Notes: generated by a model not told the origin, from the letters alone. A stretch of 64,000 nt of DNA from Paracoccus alcaliphilus (GCF_028553725.1 NZ_CP067124.1:2242001-2306000); one strand, 5' to 3'. Counted from the stretch's first letter, positions 1-9,949 are shown. Translations and numbers: made by a program.

Positions 1-2
1 CC

Positions 3-248
3 CGCTGGCAGATTTACGATTGGCGCAAGCAGATACGCAAAGGTAATTTGGTGGTGCCCGAAAGCGTGGCGGCCTTGCCGTTCTTCGCGGAACTGGTGGT
101 TGATGACAGCGCGACTGAGGCTTCGGCGGCCGTCCCCGGGTCTGATCTCGAAATCGTGGTGGGCGACATCGTCATCCGCGCGGGTCCTGGTGTCGACGAG
201 GGCCAACTGACCCGGGCAATCCGCGCGGCACGGGCAGCGGCGTCGTGA
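3..248 (+). CDS. tnpA: IS66 TnpA accessory protein, C-terminal part
   Basis: The open frame enters from the left edge and reads RWQIYDWRKQIRKG, the end of the helix-turn-helix region of IS66 TnpA, followed by an acidic C-terminal tail. TnpA is a small accessory protein needed with TnpB for IS66 transposition; its biochemical role is not settled. The stop codon overlaps the ATG of tnpB in a TGATG, suggesting translational coupling. The N-terminal part is missing only because the window starts here. Confidence 0.8.
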   Translation, partial: RWQIYDWRKQIRKGNLVVPESVAALPFFAELVVDDSATEASAAVPGSDLEIVVGDIVIRAGPGVDEGQLTRAIRAARAAAS

Positions 249-601
249 TGTTCGGCCAGGGCGGCCCGGTGAAGGTCTTCGTGGCGACCCGGCCTGTCGA
301 CTTTCGCAAGGGGATCGACGGTCTGGCACTGGCGGTGCAGGAGATGTTCGGGATGGACCCGTTCTGCGGAGCCGCCTTTGTGTTCCGAGCGAAGCGGGCG
401 GATCGGATCAAGCTCTTGATCTGGGATCAGACCGGGATGGTGCTGGTTCACAAGCGGCTCGAGGGCGGCAAGTTCGTCTGGCCACAGGTGCGCGACGGGG
501 TCATGCGCATGTCCGGAGCGCAGTTTGCAGCGCTGTTTGAGGGCGTGGATTGGCGGCTGGTCCGACCCGAACGGGCGCGGCGCCCGCTGGCGGCGGGGTG
601 A
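248..601 (+). CDS. tnpB: IS66 TnpB (Orf2) accessory protein
   Basis: A 117-residue protein of the IS66 Orf2 family. It carries the family signatures RPVDFRKGIDGL near residue 18 and KLLIWDQTGMVLVHKRLE near residue 56. The length is normal for the family and nothing looks damaged. I chose the ATG at 248, which overlaps the tnpA stop, over the GTG one codon earlier. It acts with TnpA and TnpC in transposition; the precise role of TnpB is unknown. Confidence 0.9.
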   Translation: MFGQGGPVKVFVATRPVDFRKGIDGLALAVQEMFGMDPFCGAAFVFRAKRADRIKLLIWDQTGMVLVHKRLEGGKFVWPQVRDGVMRMSGAQFAALFEGVDWRLVRPERARRPLAAG

Positions 602-669
602 CTGGCAGGCTGCGTCGAAACGCCTGTTTTTGCTGGCCTGCAAGGGCATCCTGTGATTCACTTCCCGCC

Positions 670-2235
670 ATGGAAACAGCTGATCTTGCGCGCGAAAACG
701 CCCTGCTGAAGGCCCGCCTCGCCGAGGTGGAGGCGACGCTGGCCGAGACGCAAGAGGCCAATCGGCGGCTGCAGGATATCCTGCACGCGGCGCAGCGCGA
801 GAAATTCGGCAAGCGCTCCGAAAAGCTCTCGCCCGACCAGTTCAACCTGCCCCTGGAAGATGCCGAATTTGCTCAAGGTGTGCTCGAGGCAGCACAAGAA
901 AAGGCCGAAGCGGCGATGCAGCGGGCGCGCGGGGAAACACCCCGCAAGCCCAAGCGCAACCGCGGGCATCTGCCGTCCCATCTGCCTCGGGTTGAGCGCG
1001 TGATCGAGCCTGCCAGCACGCTCTGTCCCTGCGGTTGCGGCGAGATGTCCAGGATCGGGGAAGACGTGTCCGAACGTCTCGACGTGATCCCCGCCCAGTT
1101 CCGGGTGCTGGTCACGCGGCGCCCGAAATACGCCTGCCGCCGTTGCTCGCAAGCTGTCGCGCAGGCCCATGCCCCCGAGCATGTCGTGCCCGGCGGGCTG
1201 CCCACGGAACTCTTCATCGCCTGGATTATCGTCTCGAAGTTCGGTGACCACCTGCCGTTTTATCGGCAGGCCGAGATCTTCAAGCGGCAAGGGATCGATC
1301 TGGACCGCGGCACACTCGGCAACTGGGTCGGGCGCGCCTGTTTCCACCTGATGCCCGTCATCAACCAGATGCGTGCCCATCTGCGTGGCGCAGACCGCAT
1401 CTTCGTGGATGAAACCCGCGCGCCGGTGCTGGAACCGGGCCTGAAACGCACCAAGAGCGGATTCTTCTGGGCCGTCGTATCCGATGATCGCGGCCATGGC
1501 GGGGCTGGCCCACCCATCGTGCTCTTCCACTATGCCCCTGGCCGGGGTAAGGCGCATCCGCTGAACTTCCTCGCCGGATACCACGGCCGCTTCCTGCAAT
1601 GCGACGCCTACCAGTCCTACAACGCGATGACCGAGATCGCGCGCGACAATGGCCCGTGGCAACTGGTCTATTGCTGGACCCATGTCCGCCGCCGCTTCGT
1701 AAAGCGCTTCGAGAGCGATGGTTCACCCATTGCCGAGGAAATGCTGCGCCAGATCGCGCTGCTTTATCAGATCGAGAAGTCCGTGCGGAGCAAGGAGGCC
1801 GCTATGCGCCTTGCTGCCCGGCGTGAGCATTCGGCCCCGATCATCGCGGCGCTGAAACCCTGGCTGGAAGCCCAACTCTCGCGCATACCGCAGAAATCCC
1901 AGCTTGCCGAAGACATCCGCTACTCCCTCGCGCACTGGCCCGGACTGATCCGCTTCCTCGAGCACGGCATGCTGGAACTCGACACCAACCCGGTCGAGAA
2001 CCAGATCAGGCCGATTGCCCTGACAAGAAAAAATGCACTCTTCGCCGGGAATGAAGTCGGCGCCGAAAACTGGGCTATGCTCGCCTCGCTGGTCGCTACC
2101 TGCAAGATGTCCGACGTGAACCCGGTCGACTATCTCGCCGCCACACTGCGCGCCATCCTCGACGGTCACCCACAAAGCGGTATCGAAGACCTCATGCCAT
2201 GGCGCTTCAACCAGCCGTCAAGCCTCGCAGCATAG
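670..2235 (+). CDS. tnpC: IS66 TnpC DDE transposase
   Basis: A 521-residue IS66 transposase. An N-terminal leucine-rich coiled coil (residues 3-50) is followed by a zinc-binding region with CPCGCGEMSR and CRRC cysteines, then the DDE catalytic core. The core has D in FVDETRAP, D in LQCDAYQSYN and E in NPVENQIRP, and the family C-terminal region NALFAGNEVGAENWA follows. The ATG at 670 begins METADLAREN, the usual start; an in-frame extension back to 550 overlaps tnpB and is unlikely. The gene looks intact, so this copy may be mobile if its left half is intact. Confidence 0.93.
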   Translation: METADLARENALLKARLAEVEATLAETQEANRRLQDILHAAQREKFGKRSEKLSPDQFNLPLEDAEFAQGVLEAAQEKAEAAMQRARGETPRKPKRNRGHLPSHLPRVERVIEPASTLCPCGCGEMSRIGEDVSERLDVIPAQFRVLVTRRPKYACRRCSQAVAQAHAPEHVVPGGLPTELFIAWIIVSKFGDHLPFYRQAEIFKRQGIDLDRGTLGNWVGRACFHLMPVINQMRAHLRGADRIFVDETRAPVLEPGLKRTKSGFFWAVVSDDRGHGGAGPPIVLFHYAPGRGKAHPLNFLAGYHGRFLQCDAYQSYNAMTEIARDNGPWQLVYCWTHVRRRFVKRFESDGSPIAEEMLRQIALLYQIEKSVRSKEAAMRLAARREHSAPIIAALKPWLEAQLSRIPQKSQLAEDIRYSLAHWPGLIRFLEHGMLELDTNPVENQIRPIALTRKNALFAGNEVGAENWAMLASLVATCKMSDVNPVDYLAATLRAILDGHPQSGIEDLMPWRFNQPSSLAA

Positions 2236-2255
2236 GGCCGCAACGTCGCGCTTAC

Positions 2256-2341
2256 ACATGATCTATCCTCCCAGACAGAAGGGAATCACGATCCGCGCTG
2301 CGACGGAACCCCAAACGATTTAGGGTTCAGTAGAAATGCTT
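2256..2341 (-). mobile_element. Left-end remnant of a third IS630-type element
   Basis: These 86 bases match the left end and 5' leader of the two IS630-type elements at 9868 and 13206. They include the terminal AAGCATTTCTACTGAACCC (read inward on the minus strand) and the leader up to the transposase start codon. The flanking TA target is at 2342-2343. The IS66 end abuts exactly at the start codon, so the rest of this IS630 copy should lie beyond the left edge unless it has been deleted. Confidence 0.85.
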
Positions 2342-2422
2342 TAGAGCAACGGGAATGTGCCCCCATTGTGCCCCGGCGCGAGGTTAGAGGGTTTCAGTCT
2401 ATGTCTAAGTCTTTGATTTTAT

Positions 2423-2498
<76 letters not shown>

Positions 2499-2749
2499 AC
2501 CTGAGGTTGCGAGGGATGTTGTTTGCCTCGCATGCGGCATCGTATATGAGCCCAACTTAAGGACTGCAAGTGAAAAATGCTGTTTGATCAGCCCTATTTG
2601 AGGAGGCCAGATTGATAGTTAGTGCATGATCGACCTTTGGTCGTTTGACCTGCCTCTGAATTTTCATCCAGCCGCGACTGGAGCCCGATGGATGTTTGAA
2701 CCGCTCCGGTTTTGGAGGAGGCTCGAACTCTTGAGTGGGATGGCGCATC

Positions 2750-2860
2750 ATGAGCAAGACCACGAACATGTTTTCACCTGAAGTGCGCGAGCGCGCCGTG
2801 CGGATGGATCTCGGCAACCAGGGCCAGCACGGTTCTCGCTGGCAGCGTTGGCGGAGACGA
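2750..2860 (+). pseudogene. IS3-family OrfA fragment
   Basis: The frame from 2750 starts MSKTTNMFSPEVRERAVRM and continues GNQGQHGSRWQ, which resembles the N-terminus of IS3-family OrfA proteins (helix-turn-helix, transposase 8 family). The reading then departs from the family at about 2850 and no OrfB follows. The segment is cut by the IS1182-derived piece beginning near 2874. It is a relic and cannot support transposition. Confidence 0.6.
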
Positions 2861-2873
2861 TCAACGGGCTATC

Positions 2874-2928
2874 AGTCGGCTCTGAACAACCGTGTCAGGC
2901 GGGCAATGTTTGCCTGTGAAGGGGCCTT
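2874..2928 (+). mobile_element. 55-bp IS1182-type fragment
   Basis: This stretch is almost identical (one visible mismatch) to 20094-20148, the first bases of the IS1182-type pseudogene near the other end of the accessory region. Here only the 55 bases survive and the flanks on both sides differ. It is either debris of another IS1182 copy or the trace of a recombination between distant parts of the region. Confidence 0.7.
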
Positions 2929-2969
2929 TCGCGCCAGATGGTTGCCGCAATCAGGTGGAGTAACAGGGC

Positions 2970-4223
2970 TCAAAGAGCCCTGGGATGGGCCAGGACCTTG
3001 CGGATGTTGTGGTCACAGGCACAGAGAACGGCGAAGACCGCGTCGCCAATGCGACCCTTCAGCGGGCATCTGGCCAAACGCCCGTCCATCTTCATGTGAC
3101 CGATTTCGGGTTCGATGGCGCTGCGTCGTTTCAGGAGCTTGGCCAGTAACGGCATGATGCCGCGCCGCATGCCGCTGATCAGGATCTTGGTGGTGCCCAC
3201 GCCATGGCGCGGTCGACGACGGCGAGATCGGGCACCTGGCCGGTCAGGAGCGCGACCTGCTCCAGCGCCGGTGCCGGGGTGTGGCCATCATAGGGGTTGC
3301 CGGGAAAGCTGCGGGCGCCGGCGACGAAACCTTCGTCGATGGTCGTGGCGAGGCTGACCTTGGTGCCAAACTCGTAGCGCATCCGCGCCTTGCCCTTGGA
3401 GATGCAGTCAACCTCGGGCTCATGCAGGGAAAAGAGCTTGTCTTTGCTCTTCGGGGTCTGCTCGAGCAGGCGACCAACCAGCCAGATCGTCTCCAAGACC
3501 CTGTCACGCAAGGCTCCCTCGGGAATGTCCTGCAAATGCTGGCGCAGGGCCTTGCGCATGCGCTTGAACTGCCGGGCATGGGCATTACGCCCGACCTGGG
3601 CGGCGAAACGCGTGGCAAGCCGCGCGTAGCTCTGGCGCAACTCGATCCCGGCCTGCTTCGCCAGACCAACCAGCAGGGCCCGGGCCCGCTCGTAAAGCCA
3701 GGCATCCGTCGGATGGGCGATGTTTTTCTCCATCACGGTCGTATCGACTGCGATCCGCCTCAGGCTCTTGTCGGTGACCGCGCCAGAGGCCCGAGCTGCC
3801 TCGATTGTCCTGGTCAGCAGCCATTCCACGCGTTCGGCGTGGCCTTGAACCAGTGGCGGCTCACGCCTCACTCACCGATCCTCTTGCGCCAGCGCACCAG
3901 CGAGGAGGAATCGATCGGCGGGTGGTGCTGGAAGAAGGTCTCGCCGGTGAAGTGCTGGTAGTAGGGATTTTCAATCCACGGGCGACGACCGCCTCGTCAG
4001 ACAGCTTGAAGGCATGCTGGAGATATATCAGCCCCGCGACCAGTCGCGGCGACGTCGCCGGGCGCCCTTGATGCGAGGGAAAGAAACTCACCCATTCCCG
4101 CTCGAAGAACTCCCAGTCGATCAGCGTCGCGAGCTTCACCAGCTCATGGCGAGCGTCGATCATGTCGACCAGCCTCGGGCGGAGCAGATCATCTTGTTCG
4201 GGCACGCGGGAATGGGGCTTCAT
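2970..4223 (-). pseudogene. IS5-family transposase, frameshifted
   Basis: Three reading frames together give one IS5-group transposase. The N-terminus from 4223 reads MKPHSRVPEQDDLLRPRLV, then WEFFEREW and GLIYLQHAFKLSDEAVVAR. A base loss near 3985 shifts frame into ENPYYQHFTGETFFQHH. The middle part, 3179-3871, has AVDTTVMEKNIAHPTD and SFPGNPYDGHT. The last part, from 3200 down to 2970, reads RRSAIEPEIGHMK. A small insertion near 3870 and a deletion of about ten bases near 3205, which removes residues normally following VVDR, add further damage. At least three disruptions make it inactive. Confidence 0.85.
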
Positions 4224-4394
4224 CGGCGACCTGAAATTGCAAGGTTTCTGCCCCAAGCATACGAAACCATGCAAATCAAAGCGAACAAAACCGCAGATCC
4301 AGTAACCAAAAGCAACGTGGTGGAGGTTGTTCAGATCGGACTGAGTATTCTTGTCGGATATTCTACAGACCGCCAGTCGCAGAGGCAATGCAAA

Positions 4395-4422
4395 GGGCGG
4401 GCGACATTGCTGCCGCCCGCCC
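4395..4422 (-). terminator. Terminator of the TonB receptor gene
   Basis: A perfect 9-bp stem, GGGCGGGCG pairing with CGCCCGCCC around a 10-nt loop, lies 24 bases beyond the receptor stop codon. On the minus strand it is followed by TTT. This fits a rho-independent terminator, although the T-run is short. Confidence 0.65.
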
Positions 4423-4446
4423 CTGACATCTGCGCTGATTCGGGGA

Positions 4447-6735
4447 TCAGAACCGATAGTTCAGCTTGGCGGTCACGCTGCGACCCGCCTGCACGTTCGC
4501 GAACAAGCCGACATGCGAAGCGTCATACAGGTCCTCATCGAACAGGTTGTTGATGTTGACCTGCACATTGGCACGATCGCTGATCTTGTAGGCCGCCATC
4601 GCATCCACCCGCCATTGTGAAGGCAGGGCCGAGGTATTGGCCGCATTCATGAAGCGCTTGCCGGTATAGGTCGCACCACCGCCGACGGTCCATTGCTCGG
4701 TCACTTCATAAGTGGTCCAGAGCGCAAGGCTGTGCTTGGCGATATAGTGCATGTCATTACCGTTGGTCGAACCGTCGCCGCCGCCGTCGATGATCTCGGC
4801 ATCGGTATAGGTATAACCACCATAGATCCCCCAACGATCATTGACCTGCCCGGCCACGCCCAGTTCCAGACCCTGTGCGCGGTTTTTGCCGGTCAGTTCG
4901 ACCTCGCCGGTAATGGCGTTCTGCACACGAGCATTGGTTTTTTCGGTACGGAACAGCGCCGCCGTCACCGAAAGCTGATTGTTCATCAGATCCCATTTGG
5001 TGCCGAGTTCATAGGCGCGGGTCTTTTCCGGCTCGAGGTTGACGTTGCCATCTGTCAGCGTGCAGGCCCCGGCCCCTTCCGAGCCGCCTGCAAGTGAGGC
5101 GCACTGACCCGAAGGGCTGGCCGAGGTGCCAAAGGACGCATAGATCGTGCCATTCGGCGCGGGCTTGTAAACCAGACCGGCCTGATAGCTCCAGATATTG
5201 TCCTTGCGACGGCGATCTGCACGATTGCCGTCACTGTCCAAGGCTTGTTGCTGAACATCGAACATCTCGTAACGCGCGCCAAGATTCAGCTGCCACTGAT
5301 CATTGAATTTCAGCGTATCGAAGGCATAGAGCGACTTGCTGCGGGTGATCGTCGGCAGGCCATATTCGTCCCAACTGAAATCCGGGTAAAGCACTTCGTC
5401 ATAGGGGCTGAAGGTGAAGGGATCCGAAGGCTCGATTGTCGGACCTTGAGGGACGCCGCGACTGTCTTCCGGCCCGGTTCCGATCAGGTTGGCTGACCGC
5501 AGCTTGTCACGGCTGTATTCGACACCGAAGGCATAGGCATGTTCGACGCTGCCGGTCGTGGTTTCGCCCGAGAAGTTCGTGCTGAACGCGACGGTCGTGT
5601 TGTCCTTTTTGCCAGACCGCAGCCCGCGATCCAGCAATCCGCCTTCGATGATCGTCGGACGGCTGACGATATATTCCTGATCGCTGCCGATATAGGAAAG
5701 CTGCGAATTCATCCGGAAATTCGGCGCGAATTCGTGCTCCAGCTTCAGGATCGCGTTCTGGTTGGTGACTTCGCGGAAATCCCGGTCGAACGAGCCATAG
5801 AACTTGTCGTGATCCAGCAGACCCAGCGGTTCGAACGGATCAGATGTGGTGCCGGTGCCGAAACGGGTGTCACCCGTCGCATCCAGCCACGCCTGGTTCG
5901 CCATCGGCAGCCCAAAATCGGGGTTGCCTTTGGATTTGCTGTGATAAGCACCAAAGCTCAGCCGGGTGGCTTCGGTGATATCGCCGACGATGGACAGGGC
6001 GGCGCCGGTCTTGTCATCCTCGATCCCGCCGCGTCCGGGCACTTCGGCATCCTGTCCGAACAGGTTAATCCGCGCTGCTGCACGGTTGCCCAGCTGAAAG
6101 TTGGTATCCATCTGCAGGCGATATTGACTGTCGGTGCCGATGGTGGCCGACAGGTCGGTGAATTCCTCGCCGAGACGGGCCGATTTCGACACCATGTTCA
6201 ACGAACCGCCGGTGCCACCGCGCCCGGAATAGGCGCCGCCCGGACCCTTGACCAACTCCATCTGCTCGATGTTGAACGCTTCATAGCTGGTGCGGCCAAG
6301 GCTGCGCACGCCATCGACCATCAGGTCGGTCGAGGCTTCATAGCCCCGGATGAACGGCCGGTCGCCCATCGGGTTGCCGCCTTCGCCGGTGCCAAGCGTT
6401 ACGCCCGGCGTGGTCCGCAGCACGTCATAGACCGACGAGGCCCCGCGCTCTTCGATTTGGCGCTGGGTGACGACGTGCACCGAACGCGGCGTGTCCAGCA
6501 GCGGCGCGGTCAGTTTGGGCGAGGAAGCGCGGTCCACCGCATAGCTGTCGGCGGCCTGGATCCCACCCTGACCGACAACCTGAATGGTGTCGAGGACGAT
6601 GCCTTCACCGGCGGTCTGGGCAGTGGCGGCACCACCCACGGCGGCCGATATCATCACGACGGGAAGCAATCCGAGAGTGGGCATCGGCGGCGTGGCCGTT
6701 TCCCGGGAAGAGGGGGACGGATGGAATGGCGTCAT
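4447..6735 (-). CDS. TonB-dependent catecholate-type siderophore receptor
   Basis: A 762-residue outer-membrane receptor. A signal peptide is expected near the start (hydrophobic GLLPVVMISAAVGGAATA). The plug domain follows, with DTPRSVHVVTQRQIEERG, a plug-type FIRGYEASTDLMVDGVRS, and GPGGAYSGRGGTGGSLNM at roughly residues 80-180. The 22-strand barrel ends in the classic C-terminal aromatic residue (LNYRF). The Fiu/Cir-like plug suggests uptake of ferric catecholates using TonB-ExbBD energy. The start is uncertain, since M18 could be the true start of the signal peptide. A dyad at 6895-6914 lies upstream. A PiuC-type dioxygenase, often linked to such receptors, lies 12 kb away across the IS-rich region. 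Confidence 0.9.
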   Translation of the reverse strand: MTPFHPSPSSRETATPPMPTLGLLPVVMISAAVGGAATAQTAGEGIVLDTIQVVGQGGIQAADSYAVDRASSPKLTAPLLDTPRSVHVVTQRQIEERGASSVYDVLRTTPGVTLGTGEGGNPMGDRPFIRGYEASTDLMVDGVRSLGRTSYEAFNIEQMELVKGPGGAYSGRGGTGGSLNMVSKSARLGEEFTDLSATIGTDSQYRLQMDTNFQLGNRAAARINLFGQDAEVPGRGGIEDDKTGAALSIVGDITEATRLSFGAYHSKSKGNPDFGLPMANQAWLDATGDTRFGTGTTSDPFEPLGLLDHDKFYGSFDRDFREVTNQNAILKLEHEFAPNFRMNSQLSYIGSDQEYIVSRPTIIEGGLLDRGLRSGKKDNTTVAFSTNFSGETTTGSVEHAYAFGVEYSRDKLRSANLIGTGPEDSRGVPQGPTIEPSDPFTFSPYDEVLYPDFSWDEYGLPTITRSKSLYAFDTLKFNDQWQLNLGARYEMFDVQQQALDSDGNRADRRRKDNIWSYQAGLVYKPAPNGTIYASFGTSASPSGQCASLAGGSEGAGACTLTDGNVNLEPEKTRAYELGTKWDLMNNQLSVTAALFRTEKTNARVQNAITGEVELTGKNRAQGLELGVAGQVNDRWGIYGGYTYTDAEIIDGGGDGSTNGNDMHYIAKHSLALWTTYEVTEQWTVGGGATYTGKRFMNAANTSALPSQWRVDAMAAYKISDRANVQVNINNLFDEDLYDASHVGLFANVQAGRSVTAKLNYRF

Positions 6736-6894
6736 GGGTGCTGTGATCCTCGCTGGAGCATATGTGAAACCACTTCCCGAATGCGTGTTCGGGAACGATG
6801 AGATTGGATGGCTGGCGAATGCTGGCGAATGTCGAGTGCACCGTCCGGCCTGATTGCACAGGCCAAGAAAAGCGCGTCCTTCATCCCTGAGAGG

Positions 6895-6914
6895 ATTGAC
6901 ACAGATATGTCAAT
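6895..6914. promoter_or_regulatory. Dyad upstream of the siderophore receptor
   Basis: ATTGACA and TGTCAAT form an inverted repeat around six bases, about 160 bases upstream of the receptor start. Iron-responsive regulators of alphaproteobacteria (Fur, RirA, Irr) bind dyads of this general kind, and the receptor would be an expected target. I cannot assign a regulator: the spacing does not fit the TGA-N9-TCA iron box exactly. Confidence 0.35.
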
Positions 6915-6977
6915 CACCGGCGCGTGATCGGCGACGCACATTATTATGTCCTGTGGCTGTAATGTCGTATTGGGATG

Positions 6978-8031
6978 GGCGTTGTTGCAGAACTCCGTTT
7001 TCTGAGGGATTCACACTGCGAATCCAGTGGGCTAAGGGGCGAGTATGAGCAAGCCTGAGCCGACCCGCTACCGCACGATGAACTGGAAGTCCTACAACGA
7101 TGCCTTGAAGCGGCGCGGGTCCCTTCTGATCTGGCTGGACAAGGACATGGTTTGGCGCGCACCCAAATCCGGATGCAATGGTCGGCCGCCGGTCTTCTCT
7201 GATGCCGCGATCCAGTTCTGCTTGATGGTGAAGGTTCTGTTCGGCCTGCCTCTGCGGCAAACGACAGGGATGGTGGCGAGCATCCTTTCGATGGCCGGGC
7301 TCGACTGGCGGGTGCCCGATTTCTCGACCCTGAGCCGCAGGCAGAAGCGCATCACGGTTCAGATCACGAGCCGCCGTGCGCCGGGGCCGCTGAACCTGCT
7401 GGTGGACAGCACCGGGATCAAGTTTCTTGGTGATGGGGAATGGCTTGCCCGCAAGCATGGCCCGCATCGCCGACGCCAATATCGTAAGGTTCATCTGGCG
7501 ATGGACACGGCTACAGGTGACATCCGCGCCGTCGAATTCACCTCAAGCCGTGAAGGCGACAGCCCTGTTCTGCCCGACCTGCTCAACCAGATCCCAGAGG
7601 ATGAACAGATCGGCACCGTCACCGGCGACGGTGCCTTTGACACCCGACGCTGCCACACCGCGATCCTGGATCGAGGCGGCACCGCTATCATCCCGATCCG
7701 GAGGAATGGCCGTCTCTGGAAGGAGGATTGCCCCGCAGCCAGGGCGCGCAACGAGATCCTCCGGGCAACCCAGCGCTTGGGCAGGGCCATATGGAAGCGC
7801 TGGTCAGGTTATCACGTCCGAAGCAGGATCGAGGCAAGGATGCGCTGCCTCAAGGCCTTCGGTGAACGCATCTCATCACGAGACCCGGACCGCCAGACCG
7901 CCGAAATCCATATCCGCATCGCCCTCATGAACCGCTTCAATGCCCTCGGATCCGCCGAGATCAAACGCGTGGCATGAACTCAACGCGGAAAGGGAAAACT
8001 GCGCTCACACACTGACTTCTGCAACAACGCC
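6978..8031 (+). mobile_element. IS5-family (IS903-group) element, intact
   Basis: A complete 1,054-bp element. Both ends begin GGCGTTGTTGCAGAA read inward. It is flanked by a perfect 9-bp direct repeat, ATTGGGATG, at 6969-6977 and 8032-8040, the target-duplication length of the IS903 group. It holds one full transposase gene. The exact target repeat shows that it inserted as a simple unit, probably recently, in the intergenic space between the receptor and the helicase gene. Confidence 0.93.
7045..7977 (+). CDS. IS903-group transposase
   Basis: A 310-residue DDE transposase of the IS5 family, IS903 group. The N-terminus has the group signature RTMNWKSYNDALKRRGSL. A DNA-binding region (VKVLFGLPLRQTTGMVASI) follows. 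The catalytic region has D in LLVDSTGIKF, D in TGDGAFDTRR and a glutamate in SRIEARMRCLKAFGER near the C-terminus. No frame damage is visible. Confidence 0.93.
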   Translation: MSKPEPTRYRTMNWKSYNDALKRRGSLLIWLDKDMVWRAPKSGCNGRPPVFSDAAIQFCLMVKVLFGLPLRQTTGMVASILSMAGLDWRVPDFSTLSRRQKRITVQITSRRAPGPLNLLVDSTGIKFLGDGEWLARKHGPHRRRQYRKVHLAMDTATGDIRAVEFTSSREGDSPVLPDLLNQIPEDEQIGTVTGDGAFDTRRCHTAILDRGGTAIIPIRRNGRLWKEDCPAARARNEILRATQRLGRAIWKRWSGYHVRSRIEARMRCLKAFGERISSRDPDRQTAEIHIRIALMNRFNALGSAEIKRVA

Positions 8032-8160
8032 ATTGGGATGCCGCAAGCTTGAATCTGAGTTCTCGGCCGAGATCATTGCGTTTGCTTCGCGGCGATCAGG
8101 ATGGATGCCCGCTTTCGCGGCCGGGGAAGGGCGAACGGTCATTTCGGGTCGGGGGCGCAC

Positions 8161-9865
8161 TCAACGCCAGTTCAAGTGGTGAGTTACGCGGCGCGCGTGG
8201 CTGTTCAGGCGCGCCGCTTGCAGCTCACCTCGTCCGACGGGGGTGCGCGTATAGATCAATTCGCCCTGCCCGATGATGCCCTGCCAGTTCCGCCAGAAGA
8301 TTTCCGCTCGGGCCCGGTTCCCGTCAAAGCGCCCAGGCACGGCAAAATACTGGAATCGCTTCAGGAACAGCCCCGACCTGACGACGATAATGTAGCGTGG
8401 GTTTCCGACCGGATCGAGAATCTGGCGCAATGTGTCGTGAAACAAGCTCTCCTCGAACCGCGTCGTCTGATGGAGGCTGATCTGATAGCCTGCCGGCCCG
8501 TCGTGAACCTCGGGGCGTGGTTCCTGCAGAGCGGAAAAATCGCCCAGTTCCCGCAGAGCCTCGACGGCAAGGCGGGCAATGCGCTCGAGACTACGCCGGG
8601 TCTCCTGATCCGAGGGGCCTTGACCAAACATCTCGCGCAACCGCCCAAGCCAGGACAGGCTGGAAACCGGCACCATCTGACGCCGCATTCGGGATCCGAT
8701 GCTGGTTTCCCGGAAAAGCCGGGGCTCGGGGCGCTGTTGCAGATGCAAGGCGCTTTGCCAATCCGCCGCCAGGGTGTCATGGCGCCGTGCCATTTCGGCA
8801 GTGATCGCATTGTGTTGTTGCACGTCGCCTTTCGGTGAAAAATAGGACTGGATCTGGCCGGCGTTCCGGTCCAGTCGCGCGAAGCAATCGAACCGACGAT
8901 GCAGGCGCGCAATGTCCTCGCCTTCGAGGGTATCGCCGGGCACGATGGCAAGATGCCAGATATTCGAGGTCTTTTCGGGAATGTTCCGCTCGATGCGCAG
9001 CGCCCGGCCACGTAGCTGGTTCACCGCGACGAAGCGTGCCAGATTGGTCCCGAGGATCAGGGAATTCATCGCCGGCGCATCCCATCCTTGCCCCAGAAAG
9101 GCTTGTGTTCCGACGATGACCCGCACGGCACCCGTGCTGAAGGCGGCGTTGACACGGACGACCGCCTTGGAAAATTCGGGTCCGCCGATCAGCGCATAGC
9201 CCGGAAGCCCCGGCACCTCACGGCCGGACAGGTCGTAGCAAAGCGCCCGAGGCAGGCAGATGATCTGTCCGGTCAGCAGCGCCAGATCGCCGCGTGGTTC
9301 CGCCAGATGCAGCGCGCGAAAAACTGCGCCGGCGTTGTATTCCTGCGGATCGTGATCCAGCTTCAAGGCCACGTGCCCGATCTTGTCCATCAGGATCGCC
9401 ATGCGCAGGCCATCCCGGCGGTTTTCGCGTTCAAGCCGATGTATTTCCACGGTGGCGGCAAGGCGGGCCTTGTCAACATGTAACAGTTCCACCCGATTGA
9501 GGAATCTGGGCGGAGGAAGGGTCAGCCGATCGTTGTGCAACGCGCCTGCTGCCTTCAGACGCGCCAGCAGCGCAACCGGAAGCTTGGTCAGCTGCGCAGC
9601 CAGAACGATCCCCAGCCATTGCCAGTCAAGCACTGGCCATTCAGCGCGGCCAAGCCGCAGCAATCGCCTTGCATAGGCAGGCACGGGCAGTTGCGCATCG
9701 CGCAGATAGATCAGCATGGCGCTGAACAGTTCGGGATTGTCCAGGATCTCTTGCGCATGATTCCGGCAATCCGTCATCCATGGCGATTGCGCCAGCATCT
9801 CCAGAATGTCTGGATGGGCGCGCAAGGACCGGAACAGTTCTGCCTCGGCCTCGCGATTGTCGTCA
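8161..9865 (-). pseudogene. SF2 helicase, C-terminal part (split by IS630)
   Basis: This is the 3' part of a helicase gene interrupted at 9866 by the IS630-type element. It holds the second RecA-like domain, with VGTQAFLGQGWDAP (motif V region) and QLRGRALR (motif VI, with its arginine fingers). A long C-terminal region ends in YTRTPVGRGELQAARL. Removing the IS and one TA joins it in frame to the part at 10922-11565 as QT-YDDNRE, giving 782 residues. The only damage visible is the IS. The family is an SF2 DEAH-box helicase of unknown role; defence is one possibility but nothing here proves it. Confidence 0.8.
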
Positions 9866-9949
9866 TAAAGCATTTCTACTGAACCCTAAATCGTTTGGGG
9901 TTCCGTCGCAGCGCGGATCGTGATTCCCTTCTGTCTGGGAGGATAGATC

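Larger units (their letters stand above)
1..2255 (+). mobile_element. IS66-family insertion sequence, right part
   Basis: The three-gene order tnpA-tnpB-tnpC typical of IS66 is visible, with the left end outside the window. The right end is placed at 2255 because the last bases, read inward, begin GTAAGCG, the usual IS66 terminal sequence. The next bases match the interior of the IS630-type elements found elsewhere in the window, so this IS66 copy sits inside an IS630 copy. If the usual 8-bp target duplication was made, one half is ACATGATC at 2256-2263 and the other lies outside the window. Confidence 0.85.

Noticed and set aside
5539..6801. 420-residue plus-strand open frame
   Set aside because: It is the exact antisense of the TonB receptor plug and signal region; long mirror frames are common in GC-rich DNA, and it shows no family features.
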